Source of the DNA: UBA3263 sp964528425
GTDB taxonomy: Bacteria; Bacteroidota; Bacteroidia; Bacteroidales; Muribaculaceae
Reading direction: 5' to 3'
NCBI GenBank assembly: GCA_964528425.1
Contig: CAZGTD010000008.1
Span: 7,236-71,235, forward strand
Length of the DNA: 64,000 nt
Every line of letters begins with the position of its first letter. Position 1 is the first letter of the stretch. Shown in pieces: positions 1 to 7,909 of the stretch. Under the pieces are notes generated by a model. The model made no database searches. It was not told where the DNA came from and worked only from the letters and a program-made list of their open reading frames with translations. A program made the position numbers and the translations under genes.

Positions 1-1
1 A

Positions 2-79
2 TCGCCCGAAGAGGGCCGCGAATTCCTCGGCAACTACCGTTCGGGCCTCTACGGCTACACCTATCTCGAAAAGAACTGA
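2..79 (+). CDS. C-terminal end of a gene cut by the window edge, probably biosynthetic arginine decarboxylase
   Basis: Twenty-five codons are open from the window edge to a TGA at 77-79. The peptide ends with GLYGYTYLEKN. A GLxGYTYLE-type ending is, from memory, characteristic of biosynthetic arginine decarboxylase (SpeA), a PLP enzyme that makes agmatine for polyamine synthesis. The stop overlaps the truA start (TGATG), so the two genes are probably cotranscribed. The identification rests on this tail alone and is tentative. Confidence 0.45.
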   Translation, partial: SPEEGREFLGNYRSGLYGYTYLEKN

Positions 80-804
80 TGGCCCGCTACTTCATGGAGC
101 TGGCCTATAGGGGCGCACCCTTCCACGGCTGGCAGAATCAGCCCGGCCAGCGCACCGTGCAGTCAGTTATTGAAGAATCCCTGACAACCCTGCTGCGCAC
201 TCCAACCGCCATTGTCGGCGCCGGACGCACCGATGCCGGGGTCAACGCATCGAAAATGATTGCTCACTTTGACGCAGACCGGCCGGTTGAACCACGCGCG
301 CTGAATTCATTGGTAGGATCCGACATTGCCATCCGTTCCATCCGCATAGTTCACGACACTGCCCACGCACGTTTCGACGCCACAGAACGCACCTACCGCT
401 ACTGCGCAATCGAACATAAGTCGCCATTCTTATATCCCCTCTGCTGGTATACGCGTCCGCTCGACTATGACTCAATGAATCGCGCGGCCGCACTGCTGCT
501 CGAAACCGACGATTTCACCTCGTTTGCCAAGCTACACACCGATGCCAAAACAAACATCTGTAACGTTACCCGCGCCGAATGGGTTCCGGACGCGGCCACC
601 GGAGGCATGACATTCATCATAACCGCCAACAGGTTTCTGCGCAATATGGTTCGCGCCGTTGTCGGCACCCTGGTCGACGTTGGCCGCGGAAAAATGACGG
701 TTCAAGAGTTTGCCGATGTAATAACGGCAAAAAACCGATGTGCTGCCGGAACGTCCATGCCTGCTCATGCACTATATCTGGCCGACGTGCGCTATCCGTA
801 TTGA
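79..804 (+). CDS. truA: tRNA pseudouridine(38-40) synthase TruA
   Basis: Converts uridines 38, 39 and 40 in the tRNA anticodon stem-loop to pseudouridine. The 241-aa protein has the usual TruA length. The family signature GRTDAGVxA is present as GRTDAGVNA; Asp52 is the catalytic aspartate, and the His usually found after GV is Asn here. The start ATG overlaps the upstream stop as TGATG, which fixes the start and implies translational coupling. The C-terminal half carries the expected NRFLRNMVRAVVGTLVDVG segment, which is split here only by name; it is characteristic of the second TruA domain. Cytoplasmic. Confidence 0.96.
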   Translation: MARYFMELAYRGAPFHGWQNQPGQRTVQSVIEESLTTLLRTPTAIVGAGRTDAGVNASKMIAHFDADRPVEPRALNSLVGSDIAIRSIRIVHDTAHARFDATERTYRYCAIEHKSPFLYPLCWYTRPLDYDSMNRAAALLLETDDFTSFAKLHTDAKTNICNVTRAEWVPDAATGGMTFIITANRFLRNMVRAVVGTLVDVGRGKMTVQEFADVITAKNRCAAGTSMPAHALYLADVRYPY

Positions 805-843
805 GCGATGTAATAAAACCGTCGGGCGCCGCGTTATAGTAGT

Positions 844-3141
844 GTGAAAAACCGGATTTTGATTATTATATTGCTATTATTATCCTGGGGTTCTGCAATG
901 GGGAAAAGCAGTGATGCCGACGGTCGCCATCTGGAGCTCAGGGAACTCACCGTGCGGCCCAAACGCGAAAAATATTCCAAAAAGAATAATCCCGCGGTTG
1001 ATTTTTTGCGCAAGGTTATGGAACGGCGCAACCTGACCGACCCACGGCTCAACAACGAATTCTACAACCATGGGCTTTACGAACGCATTAACCTCGGACT
1101 CATCAATATGCCTCTCGATTCAGGAAGCGCCATCGGCTTTCTGCGGGAGTTTGTTGACACTACCGAACTCACCGGCCGCCCGGTGCTGAATCTCTCGGTC
1201 AAAGAGAAAATGAGCGACGTTCACTATCAGCGCAACCCCCAAAAGCGGCGTGAGGTAGTCAGGCTACGCAACCGCCACGGCCTGGATGACCTGATGGGTG
1301 ATGCGGCTTCGATTCAAACCGTGTTTGAAGAAATAATGCAGCCGGTAGACCTATACGACAGCGATAACATTTACCTGCTCCGCCAGGAATTCGTCAGCCC
1401 CTTGGGGCGTTTGGCTCCCGACGTTTACCGCTTTTATCTGACTGACACGGTTGCCGATATCGAACGCGGCGACTCGCTGATTGTGCTTTCATTCGCACCG
1501 CATAACCCCGTCACTCCCGGTTTTAACGGCAGACTCTATGTTGTTAAGGGCGACTCGACAATGTTTATCCGGCGCGCCGAATTGAGATTGCCTAAAGATG
1601 CCAACGTTAACTTTATCCGCGACATGTTTCTGCTTCAGGAATATGAACGTGGCTCCGACGGCTCGCGGCTTAAAACCCGCGATGAAATAATTATTGAAGC
1701 AAACTACGTTGGCATTGATGCCTACGCTACCCGACTGAGCGTTTATAATGACCATAACTTCCGCCAACCTAAAGATTCTGCGGTTTTTGAATCGCAACTT
1801 GAGGTAATCGAGCGATGCGACCTCGACCCGGATTCGCTTGAGTTCAGGCCTGCAGATGCCACTCCCTCCGGAGCCGGGCGCATGAAATCAATGATGGCGC
1901 GATTGCGTAGCAACAAGGTGTTTTACTGGAGCGAGAAGGTGCTCGGCACCCTGATTTCCGACTACATACGCCCCGGGGGCGACAAGGCCAAGGTTGCAAT
2001 TGGCCCGATATTCTCAACCATTAGCCATAACGACCTTGAAGGATGGCGCCTGAGGCTCGGAGCCATGACTACGGCCAACCTGTCGCGCCGATGGTTCGTC
2101 TCAGCCTACGGAGCATATGGTTTCCGCGACCATAAACCTAAATACGGCGCATCGGTCGAATACAGCCTTAACGACAAAAAATTCCATGCCGGAGAATTTC
2201 CAATCCGCTCGTTTAAAATCAGCCATAGCTACGACACTGACCGCCTCGGGCAATCTTATGCCCAGCGCGGAACTCTTTTCAACTCCATTACCCGCGGTCG
2301 CAACGACTTGATGACCTACCAACGCCTAACTTCCGTAGCTTTCAATTATGAAACCGACCGTCACTTGAATTTTTCAATCGGCCTAAGCCACTCGCGCCAG
2401 GAAGCATCGCCCTATGTTGAGTTCGTCGACGGCAATCGCCGGCGCTTCGGCCATTTCAATCAAACTGCAGCGGTTTTTGAGTTTACATGGGCGCCGGGCG
2501 AGAAGTATTACCAGAGCATCAACGGCCGCAAGCGGTTGATAACCCGGGCACCGGTTCTCCGCCTGACCCACACATGGGCTCCCGCCGGAATTTTAGGCAC
2601 CCGCTGGGGAGTAAACAAAACCGAAATGATGGTCGATAAACGCTGGTATTTCTCGGCATGGGGCCATATCGATACGCGCTTCGGCGCCGGCCACGTCTGG
2701 AATCAGACGGTCTTTCCATCGCTGCTCGTACCTAACGTAAACCTCAGCTACATTATCCATTCCAAGGCGTTTGCACTTATGAACGCAATGGAATTCGTTA
2801 ACGATTCCTACGTTGAACTTCATCTTAACTACAATGCCAACGGAGCTCTTCTCAACTATATTCCTCTGGTTAAGAAACTCAAATTGCGCGAAATAGTGGG
2901 ATTCCACGCAATCTGGGGGCACCTGAGCGACCGCAACAATCCGGCCTGCAATCCTGATCTGCTCCAGTTTCCGGCAATTGCCGGCACCAAGCGGATGGGC
3001 AGCACACCATATATGGAGTTCAACGTCGGCCTAAGTAATATTTTCAGAATTCTCAGCGTTGAATATGTGCATCGCCTTACGCACCGCGGCCTGGGTCTTC
3101 CCAAAAACGGTGTGCGCATAGGCTTTCACTTCTCTTTTTAA
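844..3141 (+). CDS. DUF5686 family outer-membrane protein
   Basis: A 765-aa protein beginning with GTG (844-846), with a signal peptide ending near residue 20 (hydrophobic run, then SAMGKSS). The KNNPAVDFLRKVM segment soon after is typical of DUF5686 proteins, which are Bacteroidetes outer-membrane proteins of unknown function. The long C-terminal half has alternating aromatic and polar strands and ends in GFHFSF, whose terminal Phe fits an outer-membrane beta-barrel inserted by BamA. Many relatives carry an N-terminal CarboxypepD_reg-like domain; here only about 20 residues separate the signal peptide from the DUF5686 core, so that domain seems to be missing. It lies 39 bp after truA and 10 bp before the CYTH gene. 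Function unknown. Confidence 0.8.
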   Translation: MKNRILIIILLLLSWGSAMGKSSDADGRHLELRELTVRPKREKYSKKNNPAVDFLRKVMERRNLTDPRLNNEFYNHGLYERINLGLINMPLDSGSAIGFLREFVDTTELTGRPVLNLSVKEKMSDVHYQRNPQKRREVVRLRNRHGLDDLMGDAASIQTVFEEIMQPVDLYDSDNIYLLRQEFVSPLGRLAPDVYRFYLTDTVADIERGDSLIVLSFAPHNPVTPGFNGRLYVVKGDSTMFIRRAELRLPKDANVNFIRDMFLLQEYERGSDGSRLKTRDEIIIEANYVGIDAYATRLSVYNDHNFRQPKDSAVFESQLEVIERCDLDPDSLEFRPADATPSGAGRMKSMMARLRSNKVFYWSEKVLGTLISDYIRPGGDKAKVAIGPIFSTISHNDLEGWRLRLGAMTTANLSRRWFVSAYGAYGFRDHKPKYGASVEYSLNDKKFHAGEFPIRSFKISHSYDTDRLGQSYAQRGTLFNSITRGRNDLMTYQRLTSVAFNYETDRHLNFSIGLSHSRQEASPYVEFVDGNRRRFGHFNQTAAVFEFTWAPGEKYYQSINGRKRLITRAPVLRLTHTWAPAGILGTRWGVNKTEMMVDKRWYFSAWGHIDTRFGAGHVWNQTVFPSLLVPNVNLSYIIHSKAFALMNAMEFVNDSYVELHLNYNANGALLNYIPLVKKLKLREIVGFHAIWGHLSDRNNPACNPDLLQFPAIAGTKRMGSTPYMEFNVGLSNIFRILSVEYVHRLTHRGLGLPKNGVRIGFHFSF

Positions 3142-3151
3142 CCCCATCGCC

Positions 3152-3604
3152 ATGATTGAAATCGAACGGAAATTTCTGGTATCAGACCCTGAAGCGGCCA
3201 TTGCCTCTGCAACATCATCAACCGAAATAGCCCAAGGCTACCTCAACCCGGACCCTGAATGTACGGTTCGCGTTCGAACGCGCGGCAACCGAGGTTATCT
3301 AACGGTTAAATCTAAAAACCGCGGCATTGAACGCGGCGAATGGGAATATGAAATTCCGGTCGGCGACGCTCGCGAACTGCTTAAGCTATCGCGAACGCCG
3401 GTTTTGCACAAAGTGCGCTACCTGCTTCCGGTTGAAGGGTTCACTTGGGAGGTAGATGTTTTCACCAATCCCGCCGGACTGGTACTCGCCGAAGTGGAAC
3501 TGCCAACGGCCGACGCCGAGCCCACGCTACCCGCCTGGGTCGGCGAGGAAGTAACCGGCAATCCCGCCTACTACAACTCCAACCTCGCCCGCCAAGAAAA
3601 CTAA
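3152..3604 (+). CDS. CYTH domain protein
   Basis: A 150-aa single-domain protein starting MIEIERKFLV. The ExExK signature that defines the CYTH (CyaB/thiamine triphosphatase) family is present as EIERK at residues 3-7. Further basic and acidic pairs follow (RVRTRG, LTVKSK, EWEYEI, HKVRY, EVDVF, AEVEL), which in the family form the triphosphate- and metal-binding tunnel. Bacterial members of this short type mostly hydrolyse inorganic triphosphate or other triphosphates; the substrate here cannot be read from sequence. It starts 10 bp after the DUF5686 stop, probably in the same transcript. Cytoplasmic. Confidence 0.88.
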   Translation: MIEIERKFLVSDPEAAIASATSSTEIAQGYLNPDPECTVRVRTRGNRGYLTVKSKNRGIERGEWEYEIPVGDARELLKLSRTPVLHKVRYLLPVEGFTWEVDVFTNPAGLVLAEVELPTADAEPTLPAWVGEEVTGNPAYYNSNLARQEN

Positions 3605-3611
3605 TCCTCCG

Positions 3612-3643
3612 TTTGCTTTTTCCAAAACTTTTCTCTATCTTTG
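3612..3643 (+). promoter_or_regulatory. Bacteroidetes promoter of the first DUF4143 ATPase
   Basis: TTTG at 3612-3615, 20 bp, then TATCTTTG at 3636-3643. This matches the Bacteroidetes housekeeping consensus TTTG / TAnnTTTG exactly. The expected transcript would start near 3648 and has a leader of about 50 nt before the ATG at 3697. Confidence 0.75.
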
Positions 3644-3673
3644 CAAATCAAAAGTCAGACTTTCGATTTGCAA
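3641..3673. repeat. Palindrome over the start region of the ATPase promoter
   Basis: Two 15-nt arms (3641-3655 and 3659-3673) are inverted copies with one mismatch, separated by CAG. The left arm begins TTGCAAATC and the right arm ends GATTTGCAA. The first arm overlaps the last bases of the -10-like element and the probable transcription start. It could be an operator or a leader hairpin. Confidence 0.7.
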
Positions 3674-3696
3674 GATTCCAGCGCAAACTATTGTTT

Positions 3697-4833
3697 ATGA
3701 GCAGTTTCATACCCCGCAAAATAACGCCAGCAGTACTCGAAGCGGCAAAATTTTACTCGGTGATCATAATTACAGGGCCACGTCAGACTGGAAAAACCAC
3801 TCTGGCGAAACACCTTTGGGCAGACTACACATTCGTCAACATGGAGGATCTGGCAACTCGCCAAAGAGCAGTTGACGACATCAACAGCTTCTTGGAATCA
3901 CTGGGAGAACATGCAGTAATCGACGAGGTTCAACGCATGCCTGAACTTCTTTCGGCCATTCAGGTCAAAGTTGACTCAAACCCAAAACTCCGCTATATTC
4001 TTACGGGTAGCAACAACTTCTCGCTTCTGCACTCAAGCATGCAATCCCTGGCGGGACGAGCCGCACTCTTTACCCTTCTGCCATTTTCATTCAAAGAGCT
4101 ATCGCAGGATGCGCTGAATGTAACCACTCCGGAACTCATGCAACGCGGATTTTATCCGGCAACAATAGCTAACGGTCAGTCGCCTTTGATGTTTTATAAA
4201 AACTATTATTCAACATATATTGAACGTGATATAAGGAATGTTGCACAAATTCAAATGTTGGATCAGTTTCAACGGTTCATGCGGCTTTGTGCCGGCCGAT
4301 GCTCAACCGAGATAAATCGTGCAGCCATAGGTGTTGAAGCAGGAGTGACCGCCCCCACCATCGATAAATGGATTTCGCTGCTGAAAGCATCATATATAGT
4401 ATTCTCGCTACCTCCATATTTTGCAAATATCAACAAGCGGCTGACCAAATCTCATAAACTCTATTTTTATGACACCGGACTCCTTTGTTTCCTGCTCGGG
4501 TTTGAAGAACCCGGACAGTTGGAAACACATCCGTTGAGAGGAGCAATTTTCGAGAACCTCGCAGTAGCAGAACTTCTGAAAGACAGATTCAATGCCGACC
4601 GACAACCTAACTTATATTTCTACCGCGAACATTCAGGCCGGGAAATAGACATTGTTCAAGACTTTCCCAACGGACTGAGTTTATATGAAGTAAAGGCTTC
4701 TAAAACCTTTCAGGCAGCCTTTACCGACAATATGAAGTACCTCGCCAAAATTCTTCCGAATGTAGCGACCTCTGCTGTGGTCTACGACGGCGACTCTTTC
4801 CCACCATCAATCCTCAACGTCCGCGACCTATAA
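3697..4833 (+). CDS. AAA ATPase with DUF4143 domain (first copy)
   Basis: A 378-aa protein of the AAA/DUF4143 group that is common in Bacteroidetes and whose role is unknown. Walker A is GPRQTGKTT at residues 27-35, Walker B is AVIDEVQRM and a sensor-like ILTGSNNF follows. The C-terminal part carries the DUF4143 region and a REIDIV...YEVKAS stretch that resembles a PD-(D/E)XK nuclease fold (inference). The start at 3697 is chosen because the open frame upstream overlaps the CYTH gene in another frame, and the promoter lies at 3612-3643. Codon use is more AT-rich than in truA or CYTH, which fits acquisition by transfer. A distant paralogue lies at 46833-48179. Confidence 0.85.
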   Translation: MSSFIPRKITPAVLEAAKFYSVIIITGPRQTGKTTLAKHLWADYTFVNMEDLATRQRAVDDINSFLESLGEHAVIDEVQRMPELLSAIQVKVDSNPKLRYILTGSNNFSLLHSSMQSLAGRAALFTLLPFSFKELSQDALNVTTPELMQRGFYPATIANGQSPLMFYKNYYSTYIERDIRNVAQIQMLDQFQRFMRLCAGRCSTEINRAAIGVEAGVTAPTIDKWISLLKASYIVFSLPPYFANINKRLTKSHKLYFYDTGLLCFLLGFEEPGQLETHPLRGAIFENLAVAELLKDRFNADRQPNLYFYREHSGREIDIVQDFPNGLSLYEVKASKTFQAAFTDNMKYLAKILPNVATSAVVYDGDSFPPSILNVRDL

Positions 4834-4935
4834 ACACATGACAAGAGAGATATATAGTCTATAGGATTATAGGAAGCTATGACTATTAGTAATTAAGACG
4901 AATTATTTTGAGGCGTACTGGAGGGAGAAGGGAGG

Positions 4936-5652
4936 TTAGTCGATGGGTTGGAGTTTGATTCCGAGGGCGAGTTTTTTGGATATTTCCGGCGTACCCTTAA
5001 CGTAAACGGTTCCGGAACCGGTTCCGCGGATTGTCAGTTTGTTTTTTGCCCATACGCCAACATTTCCGGTTCCAACCAAAACCACCTTGGCTTCTTCGGC
5101 CTCCACTCCGTCGGCCTCAATGGTTCCGACACCGGCCAGTTTGACCGACTCGGTATTGGCGCGACCCTTAATGGCAAGTGTTCCACTGCCGGAAACGAGT
5201 TCAACGCTGAGTTTTTCGGTATCTATGCCGCGAATGCTCAAATAACCGTTGCCCATGAGCATAGCCGTAAAATTCGGAACATTTGTCGACGTTATTACCC
5301 GCACTATCGAGTCGCCTTCATTAGAAACTCCCGTAAGATAGTTAGTGTAGATTCTAACGCTCGGCAAACCGGCCGGTATCGGGGTTAGGCCCTGACGCAT
5401 TTCGTCGGGCAGACGCAGCTGAATTTTGAGTTTATTTCCTTTGGTCGAGGCCTCAATCCACGATATTTGATTCTTTTCAGGAGAGTTTACCTGTATATAG
5501 CCCACCGAATCGGGCTTATAAATGCAGTCAACATTAACCGGGCCTATAACTCTGATTTGCTGAAAGCGGTCTACTTTCAGAACTTCGGTTTCGGCTGCCG
5601 CGCAAAGAGCGACTACCAGCAGTAAAGCAGCGGCAAAAAAACGTTTAAGCAT
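4936..5652 (-). CDS. DUF2807 (putative auto-transporter adhesin head GIN) protein
   Basis: A 238-aa secreted protein with a signal peptide at residues 1-20 (MLKRFF, hydrophobic run, CAAA). The mature part matches the DUF2807 head-GIN family, a right-handed beta-helix-like fold with regularly spaced strands: VNVDCIYKPDS near the start, then SGSGTLAIKGRA, GVGTIEADGV, GTGNVGVWA and GTGSGTVYVKG. The function of this family is not established. Its start overlaps the end of dusB by 8 bp, so it is the last gene of a long minus-strand run. It faces the DUF4143 ATPase tail to tail across about 100 bp in which I see no clear terminator. Confidence 0.85.
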   Translation of the reverse strand: MLKRFFAAALLLVVALCAAAETEVLKVDRFQQIRVIGPVNVDCIYKPDSVGYIQVNSPEKNQISWIEASTKGNKLKIQLRLPDEMRQGLTPIPAGLPSVRIYTNYLTGVSNEGDSIVRVITSTNVPNFTAMLMGNGYLSIRGIDTEKLSVELVSGSGTLAIKGRANTESVKLAGVGTIEADGVEAEEAKVVLVGTGNVGVWAKNKLTIRGTGSGTVYVKGTPEISKKLALGIKLQPID

Positions 5653-6607
5653 AGTATTCTTGTTCTATTTGGTTAATTAGTTTCATAAGTGACTCCAAAT
5701 CCGGAGTCTGAAGCAACCGGATGCGGGTTTGCTTGAAATTAGGAATGCCTTTAAAAAGAGGAGTAACGGCAATATGGCGTCGAATATGCAGAATGCCGCG
5801 CACCGGATCAATGCGCTCAACGCTTTCGCTAATCTGCCGGCGCAGATAATCAAACTGTCGGTGTACGTCGATGGGCTCGCCGGTTTTCAGTTCATGGAAA
5901 ATCCAGGGTGCACCTATGGCGGCTCTACCTACCATAACGCCGTCAACACCATAGCGGTCAAAGGCATCCTCTACCTGCCGGCGCGTAGCAATATCGCCAT
6001 TCCCTATCAGCGGAATGCTCAGGCGGGGATTCTCCTTTACGCGGGCAATCATTTCCCAGTCGGCCTGTCCGGTATACATTTGCGAGCGTGTGCGCCCGTG
6101 AACCGTAAGGGCCGCAATGCCGCAGTCCTGCAACTGCTCGGCAAGCTCAACGATAATTTTGTTCTCGCAGTCCCATCCAAGACGCGTTTTTACCGTTACC
6201 GGCAACTTTACGGCATTGACCACGGCGCGGGTTATTTCAAGCATTTTAGGAACGTCGCGCAGCATACCTGCCCCCGCGCCTTTGCCTGCAACTTTTTTTA
6301 CCGGACAGCCGAAATTGATGTCGATGTAGTCCGGGTTGGCCTCTTCGACTATTTTTGCTGCCTGGACCATAACATCCGCTTCCCGGCCATAAATCTGAAT
6401 GGCCACGGGGCGCTCCGCGTCGTTAATCCGGAGCTTGCGTGTTGTAGAGGCAATATCGCGTATGAGCGCGTCGGCACTGACGAATTCCGTATACACCATA
6501 TCGGCCCCGTTCTCCTTGGCGATCAGGCGGAAAGAGCTGTCAGTAACGTCCTCCATCGGAGCGAGCATTACCGGACGCGGGCCGAGGTCGATATTCCCTA
6601 TCTTCAT
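5645..6607 (-). CDS. dusB: tRNA-dihydrouridine synthase (Dus family, DusB-like)
   Basis: FMN- and NADPH-dependent enzyme that reduces uridine to dihydrouridine in the tRNA D-loop. The 320-aa protein has the N-terminal FMN-binding motif LAPMEDVTDSSFR, the catalytic cysteine Cys101 in NFGCPVKKV, the KTRLGWD strand, and TVHGRTR followed by IGNGDI. These are the ordered signatures of the Dus TIM barrel, and the short helical tail is DusB-like. The ATG overlaps the murI stop as ATGA, and its end overlaps the DUF2807 start. Confidence 0.95.
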   Translation of the reverse strand: MKIGNIDLGPRPVMLAPMEDVTDSSFRLIAKENGADMVYTEFVSADALIRDIASTTRKLRINDAERPVAIQIYGREADVMVQAAKIVEEANPDYIDINFGCPVKKVAGKGAGAGMLRDVPKMLEITRAVVNAVKLPVTVKTRLGWDCENKIIVELAEQLQDCGIAALTVHGRTRSQMYTGQADWEMIARVKENPRLSIPLIGNGDIATRRQVEDAFDRYGVDGVMVGRAAIGAPWIFHELKTGEPIDVHRQFDYLRRQISESVERIDPVRGILHIRRHIAVTPLFKGIPNFKQTRIRLLQTPDLESLMKLINQIEQEYYA

Positions 6608-7440
6608 AAAACTATTGATTGAGCCTTAATATCTTTTGAAAGGAACAAAGAACCCATTTCAGTGAATTTTTCAGCACTCTCGGTGGTCAGATAGCGTACC
6701 GTCCCGCCGCGGCTTACCCTTGCGTCCATTTCGGGGTGGCGCTGCAGATAATCCTTTAAAGAATTTGCCACTATCTCGCCCTGCGTAATGATTTTTATAT
6801 GGGCAGGCATGTATTTGCGGATTTTCTGCAACAGCAGCGGATAGTGGGTACACCCGAGCAGTGTGGTGTCGATGCGGGGGTCACGATGGAGCAGCAAGTC
6901 AATGTATTTCTCCACAAAATAATCTGCCCCCGGGGTATCGAACTCGCGGTTTTCAACCAATGGAACCCAAAGCGGACACTCCTGACCGGTGGTTACAAAG
7001 TGAGGATATAGCTTGGCGATTTCTATTTCATAGCTCTCGGACCGAATGGTGCCGGGAGTTCCGAAAATGCCGATATGGCCGTTTTTAGTGTATTGGCCGA
7101 TAGCCTCCACTGTCGGGCGGATTACGCCCAGCACCCTGCGCTGCGGCGCCAGGTGGGGCAAATCGAGCTGCTGAATGGAGCGCAGCGCCTTGGCCGACGC
7201 AGTGTTGCAGCCAAGAATCACCAGCTGACACCCGAGCTCAAAAAGCCGCTGTACCGCCTGGAGGGTAAACTGATAAACCACCTCGAACGAGCGCGTACCA
7301 TACGGGGCCCGGGCGTTATCGCCCAGGTAAAGATAGTCATTCTCCGGCATCAGGTTTCTGATGCCTTCGAGGATAGTCAGGCCCCCATAGCCGCTGTCGA
7401 AAACGCCTATGGGGCCCGGAGTGCGGATATCTGCCAACAC
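6604..7440 (-). CDS. murI: Glutamate racemase
   Basis: Interconverts L- and D-glutamate to supply D-Glu for peptidoglycan. The 278-aa protein shows the racemase motifs GVFDSGYGGL near the N-terminus, Cys78 in LGCNTASA and Cys197 in LLGCTHYPLL. These two cysteines are the proton donor and acceptor pair of the family. Cytoplasmic. It overlaps dusB by four bases downstream and lies 1 bp from the mscL stop upstream, so it is embedded in the same operon. Confidence 0.97.
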   Translation of the reverse strand: MLADIRTPGPIGVFDSGYGGLTILEGIRNLMPENDYLYLGDNARAPYGTRSFEVVYQFTLQAVQRLFELGCQLVILGCNTASAKALRSIQQLDLPHLAPQRRVLGVIRPTVEAIGQYTKNGHIGIFGTPGTIRSESYEIEIAKLYPHFVTTGQECPLWVPLVENREFDTPGADYFVEKYIDLLLHRDPRIDTTLLGCTHYPLLLQKIRKYMPAHIKIITQGEIVANSLKDYLQRHPEMDARVSRGGTVRYLTTESAEKFTEMGSLFLSKDIKAQSIVL

Positions 7441-7441
7441 T

Positions 7442-7873
7442 TTATTTCTGAGAATTCTGTTTGAGCAGGTCGCGGATTTCGGTAAGCAGAACTTCTTCCT
7501 GGGTAGGAGCGGGATCGGGAGCCGGAGCGGCCTCTTCTTCTTTTTTGAACTTCATCATAACTTTGATTGCAACAAAGATGCTCAGAGCAATAATAACGAA
7601 GTCAACGATGTTTTGGATAAACATGCCGTAGTTGAGGGTAACGGCTTCTTTTACCACCTCCTGGGTTGTAGGATCAAGCACCGCTTCGTGGAGAGTAGCT
7701 TTAAGTTCGTTAAAGTTTACGCCACCGGTCATAACGCCTACACATGGCATAATGATATCGTTAACCAGCGAACTTACGATCTTGCCGAACGCACCGCCGA
7801 TGATAACGCCAACGGCCATGTCAACGATGTTGCCTTTCATTGCAAAGGCCTTGAAATCTTGAATGAATCCCAT
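7442..7873 (-). CDS. mscL: Large-conductance mechanosensitive channel MscL
   Basis: Inner-membrane homopentameric channel that opens under membrane tension and releases solutes on osmotic downshock. The 143-aa protein has the amphipathic N-terminal helix and TM1 (FKAFAMKGNIVDMAVGVIIG, AFGKIVSSLVND), a periplasmic loop at about residues 48-80, TM2 (FIQNIVDFVIIALSIFVAI) and a charged C-terminal helix with a Pro/Ala-rich linker (AAPAPDPAPT). It sits 36 bp after serB and 1 bp before murI. Confidence 0.97.
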   Translation of the reverse strand: MGFIQDFKAFAMKGNIVDMAVGVIIGGAFGKIVSSLVNDIIMPCVGVMTGGVNFNELKATLHEAVLDPTTQEVVKEAVTLNYGMFIQNIVDFVIIALSIFVAIKVMMKFKKEEEAAPAPDPAPTQEEVLLTEIRDLLKQNSQK

Positions 7874-7909
7874 TTCTGTAGAATTTAAATGTTAGATATA
7901 TAATTGAAT

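Noticed and set aside
3445..3696. N-terminal extension of the first DUF4143 ATPase into the CYTH gene
   Set aside because: The extension is Arg-rich shadow translation of the CYTH gene, and a consensus promoter and palindrome lie between it and ATG 3697.
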